A stretch of 64,000 nucleotides of DNA from CAIUGU01 sp040080215 (GTDB lineage: Bacteria; Pseudomonadota; Gammaproteobacteria; Steroidobacterales; Steroidobacteraceae), in contig JBEBIT010000007.1 in assembly GCA_040080215.1 (NCBI GenBank), positions 15,543 to 79,542 on the forward strand. Reading direction: 5' to 3'. The notes below the pieces were generated by a model, which was not told where the DNA came from, did no database searches, and saw only the letters and a list, made by a program, of their open reading frames with translations. Shown here in pieces: positions 62,632 through 64,000 of this stretch (its first letter is position 1; every line of letters begins with the position of its first letter). The position numbers and the translations under genes were made by a program.

Positions 62632-63807
62632 TCAGCTCGTCTTCGCCGCCGGTTCCACGCGCAGCACGCGGCCTCGTGGACTGTCGGTCAGCAGGTACAG
62701 GAATCCGTCGGCACCCTGGCGAACGTGGCGGATGCGCTCGTTGATGTCGCCAAGGTAGCGCGTTTCGCTCGTCACCTTGTAACCGTTCAGCTCAAGCCGC
62801 ACCAGCGCGCCGGGACTGAGTGATCCGACAAACAGGTCGCCCTGCCATTCCGGGAAGGCAGCGCCGGTATAGAACTCCGCACCCGACGGCGCAATGACCG
62901 GATCCCAGTAGTACACCGGCTGTTCCATGCCCGCTTTCGCGGTGATGCCGTCGCCGATCTTGAAGCCCGAGTATTCGCGCCCGTAAGTAATGACAGGCCA
63001 GCCGTAGTTCTTGCCGGCCTCGGGGTGATTGAGCTCATCGCCACCGCGCGCACCATGCTCCAGCGTCCACAGTTCGCCCGACTCCGGATGCAGTGCCGCG
63101 CCCTGCAGGTTGCGATGGCCGTACGACCAGATCTCGGGGCGTGCGCCCTGGCGGCGCACGAAGGGATTGTCGCTCGGCACCGTGCCGTCTGGATTGATGC
63201 GGACGACCTTGCCGATGGTGGTAGTGAGGTCCTGCACGAGCGGCCGCTGGTTCAGGCGATCGCCGGTCGTGATGAACAGCGTGCCGTCGGAGCGGAACAC
63301 GAGCCTCGAGCCCCAGTGGTTGCCACTCGACACCTTGGGCGTTTGCCGCCAGATGACGCGCACGTTCTCGAGGCCGCGCTCGCCCAGTGTGCCGCGAGCC
63401 ACTGCCGTACCGGCCCCGCCGTCACCCGCTTCTGAATACGAAAGGTAGACGAGGCGGTCCTCTGCAAAGCCAGGACTCAACGCCACATCGAGCAGCCCAC
63501 CCTGCCCCTGCACATGGACTGCAGGAACGCCGGCGAGCGGCTCGGACAAGTGACCGTCGCGACCCACCATCCGCAGTCGACCCGCTCGCTCCGTGACGAG
63601 CATGCGGCCATCGGGCAGGAACGCCATGCCCCACGGATGCTGCAGGCCCTCGGCGACGGTCGTGACCTTCAGCGGCGCGGCGATGGACTGCGGCGTCGGC
63701 GATTTGGTGCTGGACTGCTGGGCTTCGACAGGGGCGTCGAACATGAGCGCGACCGTGCAGCCGAAGCTGGTCAGGGCGATGCGCGCGCGGCTCGGACTCT
63801 GGGGCAT
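62632..63807 (-). CDS. PQQ-dependent sugar (glucose/sorbosone) dehydrogenase-like protein
   Basis: A 391-aa secreted six-bladed propeller. Family marks are GLQHPWGMAFLPDGRMLVTERAGRLRMV, SGNHWGSRLVFRSDGTLFITTGDR with the catalytic His, GHRNLQGAALHPESGELWTLEHGARGGDELNHPEAGKNYGWP and GDLFVGSLSPGALVRL. It therefore looks catalytically complete, unlike the 56356 paralogue. The ATG at 63807 has AAGGAG upstream. Substrate and PQQ use are inferred from the family. Confidence 0.9.
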   Translation of the reverse strand: MPQSPSRARIALTSFGCTVALMFDAPVEAQQSSTKSPTPQSIAAPLKVTTVAEGLQHPWGMAFLPDGRMLVTERAGRLRMVGRDGHLSEPLAGVPAVHVQGQGGLLDVALSPGFAEDRLVYLSYSEAGDGGAGTAVARGTLGERGLENVRVIWRQTPKVSSGNHWGSRLVFRSDGTLFITTGDRLNQRPLVQDLTTTIGKVVRINPDGTVPSDNPFVRRQGARPEIWSYGHRNLQGAALHPESGELWTLEHGARGGDELNHPEAGKNYGWPVITYGREYSGFKIGDGITAKAGMEQPVYYWDPVIAPSGAEFYTGAAFPEWQGDLFVGSLSPGALVRLELNGYKVTSETRYLGDINERIRHVRQGADGFLYLLTDSPRGRVLRVEPAAKTS

Positions 63808-64000
63808 GAACGGCTCCTTCCCTCGTCGGTTCTGGAACTGACTGATTCCAGTCGGGAAAGTTCTGGCCAGCGGGTAATTGCTGGGGCGGCAGGATGCCAC
63901 GACAGCGCGCCGCAGGGAACTGTAGCGTGCCTGCGACCCGCCTTCGGGCCGAGCAGGGCGTCTCCGCCCGAAACCGGCTTTCGCCCGCACAGTCGGGTAT

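Overview
The window is GC-rich, densely coded bacterial chromosome with no rRNA, tRNA, CRISPR array or intact transposon that I could see. The gene families suggest an aerobic gammaproteobacterium, perhaps near Steroidobacteraceae/Nevskiales. These include a class III PHA synthase pair (PhaE/PhaC) with phasin and PhaR, GlgA/GlgC, RarD, YbaY and a Cpx-like two-component pair. The lineage is an inference from gene content and was not tested by any search.

Layout. 1-333: 5' end of cysK (minus). 373-3628: PHA storage cluster (phaC, phaE, phaP, phaR) with a candidate PhaR operator in front of phaP. 3692-7020: glycogen genes glgA and glgC around a LEA14-like lipoprotein. 7418-11861: exported proteins, a glutamine cyclotransferase, and an M48 protease/LemA pair. 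12028-14987: YbaY-like lipoprotein and a CpxA/CpxR-type pair. 15160-15304: three stacked hairpins ending in a U-tract, a candidate small RNA. 15443-18729: membrane Ser/Thr kinase with an outer Calx-beta-like domain, then two alpha/beta hydrolases. 18752-22335: RarD, a large lipoprotein and a rhomboid protease.

22454-26413: a complete bufferin-type copper-stress locus. A SigF-like sigma factor and its NrsF-type membrane anti-sigma factor diverge from bufA (DUF2282, four Cys), bufB (DUF692/MbnB-like), bufC (DUF2063) and bufD (DoxX), with a GTAAC-N-CGA promoter in front. 26607-29645: a tiny membrane ORF, a penicillin-acylase-family enzyme and a small unknown gene.

29734-47629: the most unusual block. 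Two copies of a module DUF1592 (two-CXXCH haem protein), DUF1552 (Tat-exported) and signal-peptide ankyrin-repeat protein lie in tandem on the minus strand, and one copy has an extra ankyrin gene. Divergently follow a membrane c-type cytochrome, a class II cytochrome c, a SnoaL-like lipoprotein and a cytochrome c-PQQ dehydrogenase fusion. Together they look like an extracytoplasmic redox system that I cannot assign to a known pathway.

47737-57606: assorted metabolic and membrane genes, including tandem bicupins, a formate/nitrite-type channel and a glucose/sorbosone-dehydrogenase-like propeller lacking the expected catalytic His. 57763-60058: accessory-looking stretch with MOSC and YCII proteins, an attC-like palindrome, a 32-base inverted repeat and a VapBC-like toxin-antitoxin pair. 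60213-61723: ada/ogt-like and alkB alkylation-repair operon. 61725-63807: membrane protein, DUF6152 protein and a second, intact-looking sugar-dehydrogenase propeller.
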